A stretch of 48,315 bases of DNA from a virus. The stretch covers positions 1 through 48,315 of the IMG/VR virus record IMGVR_UViG_3300043465_000269; one strand, written 5' to 3'. Numbering within the stretch: the first letter of the stretch is position 1; every line of letters begins with the position of its first letter. Of the stretch, positions 13,567-23,351 are shown in pieces. The notes under the pieces were generated by a model that was not told where the DNA came from, searched no databases, and saw only the letters and a program-made list of their open reading frames with translations. A program made the translations under genes and the position numbers.

Positions 13567-13833
13567 TTATCTAACTTCTTTGAACGAATAGCCGTCTATC
13601 TTAACTTCGATAGTATCACGATTCTTTGCCCAAAACTGAATGCTTGCTTCATCACAAGCATGGTTGTAATTCTTTGCATACACCACAAAAGATTGTGCAG
13701 GAAGAAAATTCTTAACGTACGGTTCAACGGAAATAGTAAACTTCTTTCGTCCTTTCATTCGGGACTTTATAGACTTAAACGCACCATAAGGTTGCTCACG
13801 CCAAATAGTTTCCATTTCCAACTTACTAAGCAT
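13567..13833 (-). CDS. Hypothetical basic protein (88 aa)
   Basis: Starts MLSKLEMETIWREQPYGAFK, then a basic stretch (KSRMKGRKKFTISVEPYVK) and VVYAKNYNHACDEASIQFW. The second half resembles an alpha/beta signature with a conserved helix. It has its own promoter at 13863-13891 and ribosome site AGAGGAAAT. No family is recognised. Confidence 0.55.
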   Translation of the reverse strand: MLSKLEMETIWREQPYGAFKSIKSRMKGRKKFTISVEPYVKNFLPAQSFVVYAKNYNHACDEASIQFWAKNRDTIEVKIDGYSFKEVR

Positions 13834-13862
13834 ATTTCCTCTCTTAATGTAGATTACTAATA

Positions 13863-13891
13863 ATCATAGCATTGGAAGCACAGAATGTCAA
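13863..13891 (-). promoter_or_regulatory. Sigma70-like promoter TTGACA-N17-TATGAT
   Basis: -35 at 13886-13891, -10 at 13863-13868, 17-bp spacer. The TGA stop of the FkbM methyltransferase (13888-13890) is embedded in the -35 box. Confidence 0.75.
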
Positions 13892-14517
13892 GCTTTTTCA
13901 AATATCCAATCTTCTTGAATAAGTGAACCATTCATATAGCTTTCATCAATTTTTTGGATTGGAACAAAACCTATACTCTTCATGTATTCCAATACTTCTT
14001 CTTTTAAAGGAGCTCCTATGTTATAAGGAATAAGTGATATTTCCAAAAGAACATAACGTGCATTAGAAATGGCTTTTTGTCCACCTTTCATAATGTCCAC
14101 TTCAGAACCTTGAGTGTCCATCTTGATGAAATCAAACGCGATATCTGGGCAATCACGTTCAAGCACACTATCAAGTGTTTGTGTGGTAACCCAAGAATAG
14201 TTCTTCATAGAAAAATAATTTGTATTTTCAAGGTAGTAAGATGATCCTGTACCAATCATATTACCGTCTTGAAAATAGAACTGAACATCTTTTACATCAT
14301 TAGACAAACACACAATCGAATATGGAATTCCTGTTCTCTTCAGTATGCCATCACAAAAAGGATTAGCTTCAATCATAAACAGTTGAGCTTCTGGCAATAT
14401 ATGTCTCATCATCATTGAGAAGTTGCCAACGTTAGCACCAATGTCTAAAATAGACTTCACATCTCGTTCTTTAAGAAAGTCAAAGAACTGACTTATATCG
14501 CCTGTATTACTGATCAT
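13888..14517 (-). CDS. FkbM-family methyltransferase
   Basis: About 209 aa. SAM-binding motif ILDIGANVGNFSM, acidic MIEANPFC after strand 2, and the FkbM hallmark FIKMDTQGSEVDIMKGG. Family members O-methylate sugars or related hydroxyls. The ATG at 14517 has GAGG 9 nt upstream and is preferred to 14559, which lies deep inside the previous gene. The preceding two genes are glycosyltransferases, so all three probably modify one glycan. Confidence 0.85.
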   Translation of the reverse strand: MISNTGDISQFFDFLKERDVKSILDIGANVGNFSMMMRHILPEAQLFMIEANPFCDGILKRTGIPYSIVCLSNDVKDVQFYFQDGNMIGTGSSYYLENTNYFSMKNYSWVTTQTLDSVLERDCPDIAFDFIKMDTQGSEVDIMKGGQKAISNARYVLLEISLIPYNIGAPLKEEVLEYMKSIGFVPIQKIDESYMNGSLIQEDWIFEKA

Positions 14518-15412
14518 ATCTAGCCTCAATGCTTTCACGCCATGCCAATGTTCTGTCATATTGATGAACTATAACAAACGGTATACCCTTAGAATTGACA
14601 ACGATACCATCATCCGTAATACTCGGTTGTTCGTCAAGGTATGTAGTTTCATATAGAATCATCTTAGACGGATTGTTTTGAATTGTAGCTCCTAGGTCAC
14701 CTGCACCCGACTTGACTGCTTCTCTCGTAATACCTAGATTGATTGCCCAAGCATCTTTGTTCGTTGTGGTTTTCACTATATCAGTATAAGGCTTCTGCTG
14801 AAGAATAATGTTGAATACAACTTGATCGACAATAGGAATAGGACGATTGATCGACATTTGAAAAATCATGAAGAACAAGTCGCGCATTTGAGATGGTGAT
14901 CCTGCAAGAATACCAACGTTGCAGACTTTCATTTCTTTGTAAATCTTATGGAAATATGATCCAAATGATTGCAACAGATTTTGATTGTTCCAAGGTTCAT
15001 CTTCATACTTCATACCTTCACACGATACAATGAGGTCTTGAAGTCCTTCAAAAATTGCATCATCATACCAATCAGAAGGATTGGACTGAAAAACAACATC
15101 GCGGGTATCAGTTGCCACTACAAAGTCATATTTTGATCCATGCTTAGTCAAATAGTTCCAGATATAGAAGAAGCGTTCTACGTGCGGTGCACCATTGTGA
15201 AAAGACTTAACACTACCATCTTCTTGAACGTCTCCATAAAGTTCAAGGATAAGTCCTTCTTCTGTAAGCTTTTCAATTGTTTCTTTTTCAATGTTCGTTG
15301 CAACCAAAACGATATCACCCTTAAAGCCAGACTTCTTAATAGAGTTGACCCAATGCTTCAGTTTATTCCAGTCGTAGTTTGATGCACCACCAATAATTAG
15401 GTCTTTACCCAA
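14507..15412 (-). CDS. Glycosyltransferase-like protein (GT-A type)
   Basis: 301 aa. A GT-A-like core is suggested by DIVLVATNIEKE early on and DFVVATDTRDVVFQSNP, a DxR/DxD-like nucleotide-sugar motif, then CNVGILAGSP and VDQVVFNIIL, common in this fold. Donor and acceptor unknown. The start is TTG at 15412, with GGAG 7 nt upstream, inside the end of the upstream gene; no ATG fits. Confidence 0.7.
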   Translation of the reverse strand: MGKDLIIGGASNYDWNKLKHWVNSIKKSGFKGDIVLVATNIEKETIEKLTEEGLILELYGDVQEDGSVKSFHNGAPHVERFFYIWNYLTKHGSKYDFVVATDTRDVVFQSNPSDWYDDAIFEGLQDLIVSCEGMKYEDEPWNNQNLLQSFGSYFHKIYKEMKVCNVGILAGSPSQMRDLFFMIFQMSINRPIPIVDQVVFNIILQQKPYTDIVKTTTNKDAWAINLGITREAVKSGAGDLGATIQNNPSKMILYETTYLDEQPSITDDGIVVNSKGIPFVIVHQYDRTLAWRESIEARYDQ

Positions 15413-16152
15413 GGTAGTTCTCCTTTATAATGTTCAAGTTGCTTTTGATTGCCTTCGATAAAGAAATCACCGTTCACAGAAATAGGACCACTATCCACAC
15501 GATAGCACATAGAATGGTTGCTCGTTGTATTCCACCTACTGCGTTCTCGAATAGCGTTGAAATAAATCCGATCACAAGCGAAGTGCTTTGCATCCCAAAT
15601 GTAGCTTGTTGCCTGAATGAATTCACGCTTGAATGCATATGCGGAAGTGTCTACGAGATACTGTGGATTATCATGTGTAAAGTAGATTGGCCATTTGCCT
15701 AATGCTTCACAGTTGTCATCTGCAATAAACTGCTTATCTGGTGTATATATTTTACGCAATGAATGTGCCCAATCAAGTTTTTCAGCTTCGATCAATTCGA
15801 CAAGAGACTTGACATGATTCGGTTCAAACCAATTATCATCATCTAGAAATAACACATAGTCCTCATCAACCAGATGGGGATACGCGGCATAAATGCGCTG
15901 TCCGTTAATACCCTTTGCGCCGGTATTTGTAGGAACGCTTGTTGTTTGAATATTTTTCTTAGGAGGTATTTCTATAGTATTCAGAACAACATCCATCATT
16001 GCATCAGAATATTCTTTGTGACCGTCCGCAACAATCAAATGACGAATGTTAGAATATGTTTGTTCTTGAACAGAACGAATTGCATCTGCTAAAGCAGGTT
16101 TGCCGATTGTTGGCGTGATAACGACTACAGACTTTTCAATGATTAGTTTCAT
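15397..16152 (-). CDS. Family 2-like glycosyltransferase
   Basis: About 251 aa. Starts MKLIIEKSVVVITPTIGKPA, typical of GT2, with the metal-binding motif FLDDDNWF and later ACDRIYFNAIRERS. A longer frame from 16194 starts upstream of the predicted transcription start (about 16176), so ATG 16152 with AGGT before it is used. It is the first gene of a three-gene glycan cassette driven by a perfect consensus promoter. Confidence 0.82.
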   Translation of the reverse strand: MKLIIEKSVVVITPTIGKPALADAIRSVQEQTYSNIRHLIVADGHKEYSDAMMDVVLNTIEIPPKKNIQTTSVPTNTGAKGINGQRIYAAYPHLVDEDYVLFLDDDNWFEPNHVKSLVELIEAEKLDWAHSLRKIYTPDKQFIADDNCEALGKWPIYFTHDNPQYLVDTSAYAFKREFIQATSYIWDAKHFACDRIYFNAIRERSRWNTTSNHSMCYRVDSGPISVNGDFFIEGNQKQLEHYKGELPWVKT

Positions 16153-16158
16153 AATATA

Positions 16159-16201
16159 CCTATAAAAAGAAGAGAGGACACTATTATATAGCATCCTCTC
16201 T
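16159..16201 (-). terminator. Terminator of pstS with promoter in its loop
   Basis: AGAGAGGA (16171-16178) pairs with TCCTCTCT (16194-16201), and on the minus strand TCTTTTTATAGG follows. The loop holds the -10 box TATAAT of the next promoter. Confidence 0.75.
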
Positions 16202-16211
16202 GTTGTGTCAA
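16183..16211 (-). promoter_or_regulatory. Consensus promoter TTGACA-N17-TATAAT
   Basis: -35 at 16206-16211 and -10 at 16183-16188, both perfect, with a 17-bp spacer. It drives the glycosyltransferase/FkbM cassette and overlaps the pstS terminator. Confidence 0.85.
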
Positions 16212-16214
16212 CTA

Positions 16215-17189
16215 TTACTTAAGTGGGATAAGACCCTTGTCCAAAAGATAGCCATCTGAGCCGATAGCCTCATCACTCTGATATTCTTCCATAAACTTCT
16301 TCAAGTTTGGATTGGATTCCAGATGTGAAGTTTTGAAGTATACATAAAGCTTACGTGAGATAGGATACTGACCAGCAGCGATTGCTTCGTATTCAGGAAC
16401 AACACCGTTAACAGTAGTGCCACTGATTGCGTTTGCATTCTGCTCAAGGAATGAGAATCCGAAGATACCTAAAGCCTTAGGATTAGCCTGAATCTTCTGA
16501 ACGATTAGATTATCGTTCTCACCAGCTTCAACATAAGCGCCATCTTCACGAACAGAATGACAGAATGTCTTTGTGTCTTCCGGTGATGCAATGATGTTGT
16601 TCTTCTTAATGACAGACTTACATTCCTTTTCAAATACCAACTCAATAAATGAGTCGCGGGTACCTGAAGTTGGCGGAGGGCCTAGAACTTCAATCTTGTC
16701 AGCAGGAAGATCAGCGCGAATGTCCTTCCATGTCTTAGAAGTATTCTCTTTGAAACCACCATCAACGAAAACATACTTGGCTAGAGCCTTGTAAATGTCT
16801 TCGGTTGTTAGGTTCATATCAACATGATCCTTAGATGCTGCTAGAACAATAGCATCAATACCAATTGTAACTTGCTCAATATGCTCTACACCATTCTTAG
16901 CGCACAAATCAAGTTCTTCCTTCTTCATCTCGCGCGAAGCATTAACTGCATCGGGAGTTTCTGGACCGTCACCAGCACAGAACAACTTAATACCACCACC
17001 AGTACCAGTTGATTCAACGATTGGTGCAGATACACCATTCTTCTTAGCAAACTGTTCTGCTACAGCGGTTGTGAAAGGATAAACAGTGGATGATCCAACG
17101 ACACGGATCTGGTCGCTGGTAGCATAAGCAGCACTAGTGCCAAAAGCAAATAGAGCAGCAGCAAGAGTAATCATAGTTTTATTGTTCAT
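16215..17189 (-). CDS. pstS: PstS-like periplasmic phosphate-binding protein
   Basis: 324 aa with a clear signal peptide (MNNKTMITLAAALFAFGTSA, cleavage after AYA). Phosphate-contact motifs are VVGSSTVYPF near the mature N-terminus, STGTGGGIKLFC, and PTSGTRDSFIE. In cells it delivers phosphate to the PstCAB transporter. In phages it is an auxiliary gene thought to boost phosphate uptake during infection; cyanophages and pelagiphages carry it too. No pstCAB or clear Pho box is seen. Ribosome site TATGGAGTTA. Confidence 0.93.
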   Translation of the reverse strand: MNNKTMITLAAALFAFGTSAAYATSDQIRVVGSSTVYPFTTAVAEQFAKKNGVSAPIVESTGTGGGIKLFCAGDGPETPDAVNASREMKKEELDLCAKNGVEHIEQVTIGIDAIVLAASKDHVDMNLTTEDIYKALAKYVFVDGGFKENTSKTWKDIRADLPADKIEVLGPPPTSGTRDSFIELVFEKECKSVIKKNNIIASPEDTKTFCHSVREDGAYVEAGENDNLIVQKIQANPKALGIFGFSFLEQNANAISGTTVNGVVPEYEAIAAGQYPISRKLYVYFKTSHLESNPNLKKFMEEYQSDEAIGSDGYLLDKGLIPLK

Positions 17190-17205
17190 AGTAACTCCAT
17201 AATAA

Positions 17206-17235
17206 ATATTGAGGGAGCTGATTCCCCCTCAATAT
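17206..17235 (-). terminator. Terminator-like hairpin upstream of pstS
   Basis: ATATTGAGGG (17206-17215) and CCCTCAATAT (17226-17235) form a 10-bp stem with a 10-nt loop. The following T run is weak (TTTATTATGG). A poor promoter match, TTGGCT-N16-TATATA, overlaps it and may serve pstS. Confidence 0.6.
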
Positions 17236-17241
17236 ATAGTG

Positions 17242-17289
17242 TCATTGGCCAGATAGCCAATCAGCTTCTTCATTAGTATAAGGAAACAT
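17242..17289 (-). CDS. Possible 15-aa micro-peptide
   Basis: MFPYTNEEADWLSGQ follows the DUF3563-like gene with a TAATG overlap and ends before the hairpin. The only evidence is the overlap and the sensible composition; it may be a chance frame. Confidence 0.3.
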   Translation of the reverse strand: MFPYTNEEADWLSGQ

Positions 17290-17438
17290 TACCAATGTCT
17301 CCTATCATTATAGGACTTGCGGTCCCATTCACGCTGAAGCCATTCTAAGTGAGCCTGATCTGTAGCCTGACAAAGATAATCATACATGCGATCTTGCTCA
17401 CTCTTGCGAGTGAATATTTTCTTCAGTGTTCTTATCAT
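17289..17438 (-). CDS. DUF3563-like micro-protein (49 aa)
   Basis: Starts MIRTLKKIFTRKSEQDRMYD; the segment YLCQATDQAHLEWLQREWDR follows the style of small DUF3563/DUF1127-type proteins found in alpha- and betaproteobacteria and in marine T4-like phages. Basic N-terminus. It overlaps the hsp20 stop (TAATG), so it is coupled to the chaperone. The role is unknown; related host proteins may affect phosphate metabolism or RNA, which is speculative here. Confidence 0.6.
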   Translation of the reverse strand: MIRTLKKIFTRKSEQDRMYDYLCQATDQAHLEWLQREWDRKSYNDRRHW

Positions 17439-17974
17439 TACTTATCCGATCTGTCTTGTAGATATTCTTTAGTGGCATTGTTGCCAGATTCGGTAAGAAG
17501 TTCTTTCTTTGATTCAGTCTTAGGTTCTTCCCCAATGTTAATCTTCTTAGGCTTCTTATCTTCAGGAATGAAACGCTCAAGCCAAATCTTAAGCATACCG
17601 TTGATAAGATCAGCATTCTTGACTTCGACCGTATCAGCTAATTCAAATTGACGAGTGAATGCCCGTTCAGCAATACCTTTGAAGATGTAATTATCATCTG
17701 TATCATTCGTATGAACGTTACCCTTGATGGTTAACTTTCCGTCTTGAAGCTCAAGTTCCAAATCTTGTCTACCGAAACCTGCAACAGCCATTTCGATGAC
17801 ATACGTAGTATCACCAGTCTTCTTTATGTTGTATGGGGGATAGGCAGAAATCTTAGGAAGAGTTTCACTCATTTCCGCAAGACGCTTGAGAATAGGTTCA
17901 AAACCTACTGTAGTGTTAAACTGCTTAGGAAAATCTGAAGCAAAAGAGAAGGGATCGAAAAATGACTTGTTCAT
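17438..17974 (-). CDS. hsp20: Hsp20/alpha-crystallin small heat-shock protein
   Basis: 178 aa. N-terminal arm FNTTVGFEPILKRL and SAYPPYNIKKTGDTTYV, like IbpA. The alpha-crystallin domain includes MAVAGFGRQDLELEL, GIAERAFTRQFELAD and NGMLKIWLERF; the C-terminal IxI-like motif is KKINIGEE, followed by a longer charged tail than usual. ATP-independent holdase. Phage Hsp20 is common in cyanophages and may assist virion assembly. It lies directly downstream of the fibre genes and has a late-type TATAAATA upstream. Confidence 0.93.
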   Translation of the reverse strand: MNKSFFDPFSFASDFPKQFNTTVGFEPILKRLAEMSETLPKISAYPPYNIKKTGDTTYVIEMAVAGFGRQDLELELQDGKLTIKGNVHTNDTDDNYIFKGIAERAFTRQFELADTVEVKNADLINGMLKIWLERFIPEDKKPKKINIGEEPKTESKKELLTESGNNATKEYLQDRSDK

Positions 17975-18035
17975 ATGTTAACTCCATTTATGCAAGTTAG
18001 TTGTTGTAGTCTTCCCATTAAGGCGAAGACATATC

Positions 18036-18067
18036 TATTTATAGCACGTTTTGGTTGGTGGTGTCAA
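18036..18067 (-). promoter_or_regulatory. Promoter of hsp20: TTGACA-N18-TATAAA overlapping late-type TATAAATA
   Basis: -35 at 18062-18067, -10 at 18038-18043; TATAAATA occupies 18036-18043 and would also serve as a gp55-dependent late promoter. The fibre gene's TGA stop (18064-18066) lies inside the -35 box. Confidence 0.65.
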
Positions 18068-21000
18068 GTATTACTTTCAAGAATTGCAATTTTTTCATTC
18101 AATGTCTTTACGGCTTCAATGAGAACTCCGATAAGACCATTATAGTTTACCGTCTTCTTTCCATCTGTTGTTGATACCAATTCAGGGAACACATCTTCGA
18201 CATCTTGAGCGATAACACCTATCGATTCTAGATTTGTATTTTTCCATGTAAATTCTACACCGTTTAACATTTCTAATTTATTTAACGCACCATTTACATT
18301 TTTGATATTGTACTTCATTGATCTGTCTGAACTTGAATTGAAGTTCGTTGCTGTAAGAGTTGCCGTACCTGGGTTAAATGTTAAGCTGCTACTATTCACA
18401 TACGTTGTGCTTAGGAAACCAGAAGATTGATCTGTAAACAAGACATTTCTGGCTGCGCTTGTAGAATCTGTAGTAATTGATGCAGAAGCGCCTGTCGTGC
18501 CTTGACTTGATATACCTTGTGGTCCTTGAGGCCCTAGTCCGCCTAATATACCTTGAGCACCTTGAAGTCCAATAGGACCCTGCAAACCTTGTGTGCCTTG
18601 AGCGCCATTGGCACCAACAACACCTTGAGAACCTAATACACCTTGTATACCTTGAGATCCTAATATACCTTGTAATCCTTGTGCACCAGTGGCACCAGTT
18701 GCACCTGTATTACCAGTATCACCTTTTATACCTTGTAATCCTTGTGCACCAGTGGCACCAGTTGCACCTGTATTACCAGTATCACCTTTTATACCCTGAA
18801 TACCTTGTAATCCTTGTGAACCAGTTGCACCTGTATTACCAGTATCACCTTTTATACCCTGAATACCTTGTAATCCTTGTGAACCAGTTGCACCTGTATT
18901 ACCAGTATCACCTTTTATACCCTGAATACCTTGTAATCCTTGAGCGCCTAATATACCTTGAGCACCAGTGGCACCTGTTGTACCCTGAGCACCAGTTGTA
19001 CCCTGAGCACCAGTGGCACCAGTTGTACCCTGAGCACCTGTTGTACCTTGAACACCTTGAGCGCCTAATATACCCTGAGCACCAGTAGCACCAGTTGTTC
19101 CTTGAGTACCTGTTGTACCTTGAGCACCTGTAGTTCCTTGTCTACCTTGAACACCTTGAACACCTTGAGCGCCTAATATACCCTGAGCACCAGTAGCACC
19201 AGTTGTTCCTTGAGTACCTGTTGTACCCTGAGCACCAGTGGCACCAGTTGTACCCTGAGCACCAGTGGCACCAGTTGTTCCTTGAGTACCTGTTGTACCC
19301 TGAGCACCAGTAGCACCAGTTGTTCCTTGAGTACCTGTTGTACCCTGAGCACCAGTGGCACCAGTTGTACCTTGAGCACCAGTAGCACCAGTTGTTCCTT
19401 GAGTACCTGTTGTACCCTGAGCACCAGTTATACCTTGAGATCCAGTTGTTCCTTGAGTGCCTGTCGTGCCTTGTGAACCAGTAGCACCAGTTGTTCCCTG
19501 AGCACCTGTAGTTCCTTGTCTACCTTGAACACCTTGAGCGCCTAATATACCCTGAGCACCAGTGGCACCAGTTGTACCTTGAACACCTTGAGCGCCTAAT
19601 ATACCTTGAGCACCAGTGGCACCAGTTGTACCTTGAGCGCCAGTGGCACCAGTTGTACCTTGAGCGCCTGTTGTACCTTGAGCGCCTGTCGTACCTTGAG
19701 TACCAGTTGTTCCCTGAGCACCTGTAGTTCCTTGTCTACCTTGAACACCTTGAGCGCCTAATATACCTTGAGTACCCTGAGTTCCAGTTGTACCTTGAAG
19801 ACCTTGAATACCTGCAGCAAAGGGTGCAGTCCATTGAATTCCACTTCCAGTCGCGACTAAAATAGAACCGTTAGTGCCCACATTATTATTAAAGTCGTAA
19901 AGACCAGAACGAAGTCTTACATTTCCATTAACGTCCAATTTTTGAGTTGGACTTGTCGTTCCAATTCCAACATTTCCACCATAAGCTGCAAACTCAATTG
20001 TTCCATCCGCATCTACATCTATACTTGGTATACCAGAAACATCATTAACTGAGAAAATCGATCCGGTAGTAAGATTGTTTGTAATACTGAAAAGTTGCCC
20101 AGCAGAACCTTCAAACGATAATGTTCCAGAATTCAAGCTATCATATGGAATGATATCTATTGCAGTACCAATTCCAAAAGCTCCAGTAGAAGGATTATAT
20201 TGTAATTTAGTACTTGTTACATTAAGAGTTGTTGAAATTCCTGATGTAGCAGTTACAAATCCAATAAAGGCATTGGTAGATGTTGTATCGTTAACAATTG
20301 TAAATCCACCATTATTAGCACCTTGAATACCTTGAGTTCCTTGTGATCCAATTGTGCCTTGAGTACCAGTTGTACCTTGAGCGCCTGTAGTTCCTTGTCT
20401 ACCTTGAACACCTTGAGCGCCTGTTGTACCCTGTGTACCTGTTGTACCCTGTGATCCAGTTGTACCTTGAGCACCAGTAGTGCCTTGAGCGCCTGTCGTA
20501 CCCTGAGTGCCTACTGTTCCTTGAGTACCTGTTGTACCTTGTGTGCCTCCAGTACCAGCAGTGCCGTTTACACCCGAAGTGCCTTGAATACCCGTTGTAC
20601 CTTGTGAACCTGTAGTGCCTTGAGCGCCTAATATACCTTGAATGCCTTGTGTACCCTGAGCACCTGTTGTACCTTGAGATCCAGTTGTACCTTGAGTGCC
20701 TGTTGTACCTTGAGCACCAGTAGTACCTTGTGAACCTGTAGTGCCTTGAGCGCCTAATATACCTTGAATGCCTTGTGTACCTTGAGATCCAGTTGTACCT
20801 TGTGAACCTGTAGTGCCTTGTGATCCAGTTGTACCTTGAGCGCCTGTAGTTCCTTGTCTACCTTGAACACCTTGAGCGCCTGTTGTACCCTGTGTACCTG
20901 TTGTACCCTGAGCACCTGTTGTACCTTGAGATCCAGTTGTACCTTGAGTGCCTGTAGCACCTTGAGCACCAGTAGTGCCTTGAATGCCTTGTGTACCTTG

Positions 21001-22863
21001 AGATCCAGTTGTACCTTGTGAACCTGTAGTGCCTTGAGCACCAGTAGTGCCTTGAATGCCTTGTGTACCTTGAGTGCCTGTTGTACCTTGAGCACCAGTT
21101 ATACCTTGAATGCCTTGTGTACCTTGAGTGCCTGTTGTACCTTGAGCACCAGTTATACCTTGAATGCCTTGTGTACCCTGAGCACCTGTTGTACCTTGAA
21201 TGCCTTGTGTACCTTGAGTGCCTGTTGTACCTTGAGCACCAGTAGTACCTTGAGCACCAGTTATACCTTGAGCACCAGTAGTGCCTTGAGTGCCTGTCGT
21301 GCCTTGTGAACCTAATACACCTTGTGTACCTTGAGTGCCTGTCGTGCCTTGTGAACCTGTTGTTCCCTGTGATCCAGTAGCACCTTGTGAACCTGTTGTA
21401 CCTTGTGTACCCTGAGCACCTGTTGTACCTTGAGATCCAGTTGTACCTTGAGCACCAGTAGTACCTTGAGCACCAGTTATACCTTGAGCACCAGTAGTGC
21501 CTTGTGTACCCTGAGATCCAGTTGTACCTTGTGAACCTGTTGTACCTTGTGAACCTGTTGTTCCCTGTGCACCAGTTGTACCTTGTGAACCTGTTGTACC
21601 TTGTGAACCTGTTGTTCCCTGTGCACCAGTTGTACCTTGTGAACCTGTTGTTCCCTGTGCACCAGTTGTACCCTGAGATCCAGTTGTACCCTGAGATCCA
21701 GTTGTACCTTGTGAACCTGTTGTTCCCTGTGATCCAGTAGCACCTTGTGAACCTGTTGTACCCTGAGATCCAGTTATACCTTGAGTGCCCTGTGCACCTG
21801 TTGTACCTTGTGTACCCTGAGATCCAGTTATACCTTGAGTGCCCTGTGCACCTGTTGTACCTTGTGTACCCTGAGATCCAGTTATACCTTGAGCGCCTGT
21901 TGTGCCCTGAGCACCTTGAACTCCTTGAGCACCAGTTATACCTTGAGCGCCTGTTGTACCCTGTGATCCAATTGTACCTTGAGCACCTTGAGAACCTTGT
22001 AAACCATCAGTACCCTGGGCACCTTGTGATCCAATTATACCTTGAGCACCTTGTAAACCATCAGTTCCCTGTGCACCTTGTATTCCTGTGGCACCTTGAG
22101 CACCTTGAGCACCTTGTAAACCATCAGTTCCCTGTGCACCTTGTATTCCTGTGGCACCTTGAGCACCTTGAGTACCCTGTAAACCATCAGTTCCCTGTGC
22201 ACCTTGTATTCCTGTGGCACCTTGAGCACCTTGAGTACCTTGTAAACCATCAGTGCCTTGTGCGCCCTGTATGCCTGTGGCGCCTTGCGATCCTGTAATA
22301 CCCTGAGCACCATCAGCGCCTTGAAGACCTTGCGCGCCTAAAATTCCTTGAAGACCTTGAGCGCCAGTTGTTCCCTGAGCACCTTGAGCACCTGTTATAC
22401 CTTGACTACCCTGTGCGCCTATATTACCTTGAATGCCTTGAGTGCCTTGAGCACCAATTTCACCTTGAATGCCTTGAGTGCCTTGAGCACCAGTTTCACC
22501 TTGAATACCTTGTGAACCTATTGTACCTTGCGATCCTTGAACACCTATAGTTCCTTGAAGACCTTGTAGACCTTGAATACCAATTGTACCTTGAGGTCCT
22601 TGAAGACCTATAGCACCTTGAACACCTTGAATACCCTGAGGCCCTTGAGGTCCTTGAGGTCCCTGAGATCCTTGTGCGCCGAGAGCATCGTATGCATCGC
22701 TTAAGCGCCAGATAAGACCGTCACTGTGATATCGATTGCCGTCGTCAAGTTGTACCTGTCGACCTTTATAGTCTATAGGATTTAATGCTGCTAGATCACC
22801 ACTGGTAATAACAAACAAACCGTCGTCAACTAATTGTTTGTTTGATAGAAATTTATTCGACAT
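18064..22863 (-). CDS. Giant collagen-like tail fibre with S74 autoprocessing C-terminus
   Basis: 1599 aa. Residues 1-61 form a non-repetitive attachment region ([12 protein letters not shown]). Residues about 62-847 and 1017-1459 are Gly-X-Y triplets, mostly GTT, GAQ, GSQ, GTQ and GIQ, which should form a collagen-like triple helix. A globular insert (about 848-1016) has the fibre motif [18 protein letters not shown]. The C-terminal 90 residues (SDRSMKYNI, then [14 protein letters not shown]) match the S74 intramolecular chaperone, which trimerises fibres and cleaves itself off. It is a probable host-binding fibre, next to PAAR and other virion genes. Confidence 0.88.
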   Translation of the reverse strand: MSNKFLSNKQLVDDGLFVITSGDLAALNPIDYKGRQVQLDDGNRYHSDGLIWRLSDAYDALGAQGSQGPQGPQGPQGIQGVQGAIGLQGPQGTIGIQGLQGLQGTIGVQGSQGTIGSQGIQGETGAQGTQGIQGEIGAQGTQGIQGNIGAQGSQGITGAQGAQGTTGAQGLQGILGAQGLQGADGAQGITGSQGATGIQGAQGTDGLQGTQGAQGATGIQGAQGTDGLQGTQGAQGATGIQGAQGTDGLQGAQGAQGATGIQGAQGTDGLQGAQGIIGSQGAQGTDGLQGSQGAQGTIGSQGTTGAQGITGAQGVQGAQGTTGAQGITGSQGTQGTTGAQGTQGITGSQGTQGTTGAQGTQGITGSQGTTGSQGATGSQGTTGSQGTTGSQGTTGSQGTTGAQGTTGSQGTTGAQGTTGSQGTTGSQGTTGAQGTTGSQGTTGSQGTTGSQGTQGTTGAQGITGAQGTTGAQGTTGSQGTTGAQGTQGTTGSQGATGSQGTTGSQGTTGTQGTQGVLGSQGTTGTQGTTGAQGITGAQGTTGAQGTTGTQGTQGIQGTTGAQGTQGIQGITGAQGTTGTQGTQGIQGITGAQGTTGTQGTQGIQGTTGAQGTTGSQGTTGSQGTQGIQGTTGAQGATGTQGTTGSQGTTGAQGTTGTQGTTGAQGVQGRQGTTGAQGTTGSQGTTGSQGTTGSQGTQGIQGILGAQGTTGSQGTTGAQGTTGTQGTTGSQGTTGAQGTQGIQGILGAQGTTGSQGTTGIQGTSGVNGTAGTGGTQGTTGTQGTVGTQGTTGAQGTTGAQGTTGSQGTTGTQGTTGAQGVQGRQGTTGAQGTTGTQGTIGSQGTQGIQGANNGGFTIVNDTTSTNAFIGFVTATSGISTTLNVTSTKLQYNPSTGAFGIGTAIDIIPYDSLNSGTLSFEGSAGQLFSITNNLTTGSIFSVNDVSGIPSIDVDADGTIEFAAYGGNVGIGTTSPTQKLDVNGNVRLRSGLYDFNNNVGTNGSILVATGSGIQWTAPFAAGIQGLQGTTGTQGTQGILGAQGVQGRQGTTGAQGTTGTQGTTGAQGTTGAQGTTGATGAQGTTGATGAQGILGAQGVQGTTGATGAQGILGAQGVQGRQGTTGAQGTTGATGSQGTTGTQGTTGSQGITGAQGTTGTQGTTGATGAQGTTGATGAQGTTGTQGTTGATGAQGTTGTQGTTGATGAQGTTGATGAQGTTGTQGTTGATGAQGILGAQGVQGVQGRQGTTGAQGTTGTQGTTGATGAQGILGAQGVQGTTGAQGTTGATGAQGTTGAQGTTGATGAQGILGAQGLQGIQGIKGDTGNTGATGSQGLQGIQGIKGDTGNTGATGSQGLQGIQGIKGDTGNTGATGATGAQGLQGIKGDTGNTGATGATGAQGLQGILGSQGIQGVLGSQGVVGANGAQGTQGLQGPIGLQGAQGILGGLGPQGPQGISSQGTTGASASITTDSTSAARNVLFTDQSSGFLSTTYVNSSSLTFNPGTATLTATNFNSSSDRSMKYNIKNVNGALNKLEMLNGVEFTWKNTNLESIGVIAQDVEDVFPELVSTTDGKKTVNYNGLIGVLIEAVKTLNEKIAILESNT
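18486..22683. repeat. Degenerate 9-bp/18-bp triplet-repeat DNA of the collagen region
   Basis: On the plus strand the region is built from units such as CCTTGAGCACCAGTTGTA with small variations, in two blocks (18486-19815 and 20320-22683) split by unique sequence. Several 30-90 bp segments recur almost unchanged. Such DNA is prone to slippage and recombination, so fibre length probably varies between isolates. Confidence 0.85.
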
Positions 22864-23351
22864 TATATGATACCTACACCCACATGCTCTGCCGAAGCTT
22901 GTTCATTAGCTGAAGCCCAAACATCACATGCTCCCGAAACGCTAGATTTTACCTGGATCGAATCGCCGTTTGCGGTTGCAAGATTTCTTTTGATTAGGGA
23001 TCTTCCTTGTAACGGAATAGCTACACTCTCGCCTGCAGGAATAAGAGTTGCGCCCAATGCATCATTTACAACTGAAGCTGTATTTCCTTCTGCGATAAAA
23101 CGAACTTCAATTATGCAAGAACCACCAGTTTTGTTTTTGACTATAAGTGGTGTTAGAAAGAATATTTCACCTGCTGCAATACCTCGAGAAGGATAAGAGG
23201 GATCTCTAGCATCAGGATATTGTGACTCTGAGGGATCGGGAACAGAAAAGTCTGGTGCTTCTGCGATTGTAACAAATGTATTAGGAACACTCTCGTAACG
23301 AATGTTTACAGGTTTACCTGTTGATGGTTGGCGACATGTAATTCTTGCCAT
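22863..23351 (-). CDS. Putative virion/fibre-associated protein (162 aa)
   Basis: Starts [20 protein letters not shown]. Contains beta-rich stretches ([20 protein letters not shown]) and ends [19 protein letters not shown]. No family is recognised. A strong site (GGAGGATTTTA) and TAATG overlap link it to the 618-aa fibre protein; it probably forms part of the same adhesive structure. Confidence 0.6.
   Translation of the reverse strand: MARITCRQPSTGKPVNIRYESVPNTFVTIAEAPDFSVPDPSESQYPDARDPSYPSRGIAAGEIFFLTPLIVKNKTGGSCIIEVRFIAEGNTASVVNDALGATLIPAGESVAIPLQGRSLIKRNLATANGDSIQVKSSVSGACDVWASANEQASAEHVGVGII

Noticed and set aside
17190-17260. Pho box upstream of pstS
   Set aside because: I looked for two direct 7-bp CTGTCAT-type repeats 11 bp apart and did not find them; only a weak TTGGCT/TATATA promoter is visible.
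18591-22550. Many plus-strand and alternate-frame ORFs of 60-183 codons across the collagen gene, with Leu/Tyr- or Cys-rich repeats
   Set aside because: They are frame shadows of the 9-bp repeat; none has a ribosome site or promoter, and composition follows from reading the repeat in other frames.
18064-22863. Possibility that the repetitive DNA is a CRISPR array
   Set aside because: Repeats are contiguous degenerate coding triplets with no unique spacers, and the frame encodes a clear Gly-X-Y fibre.
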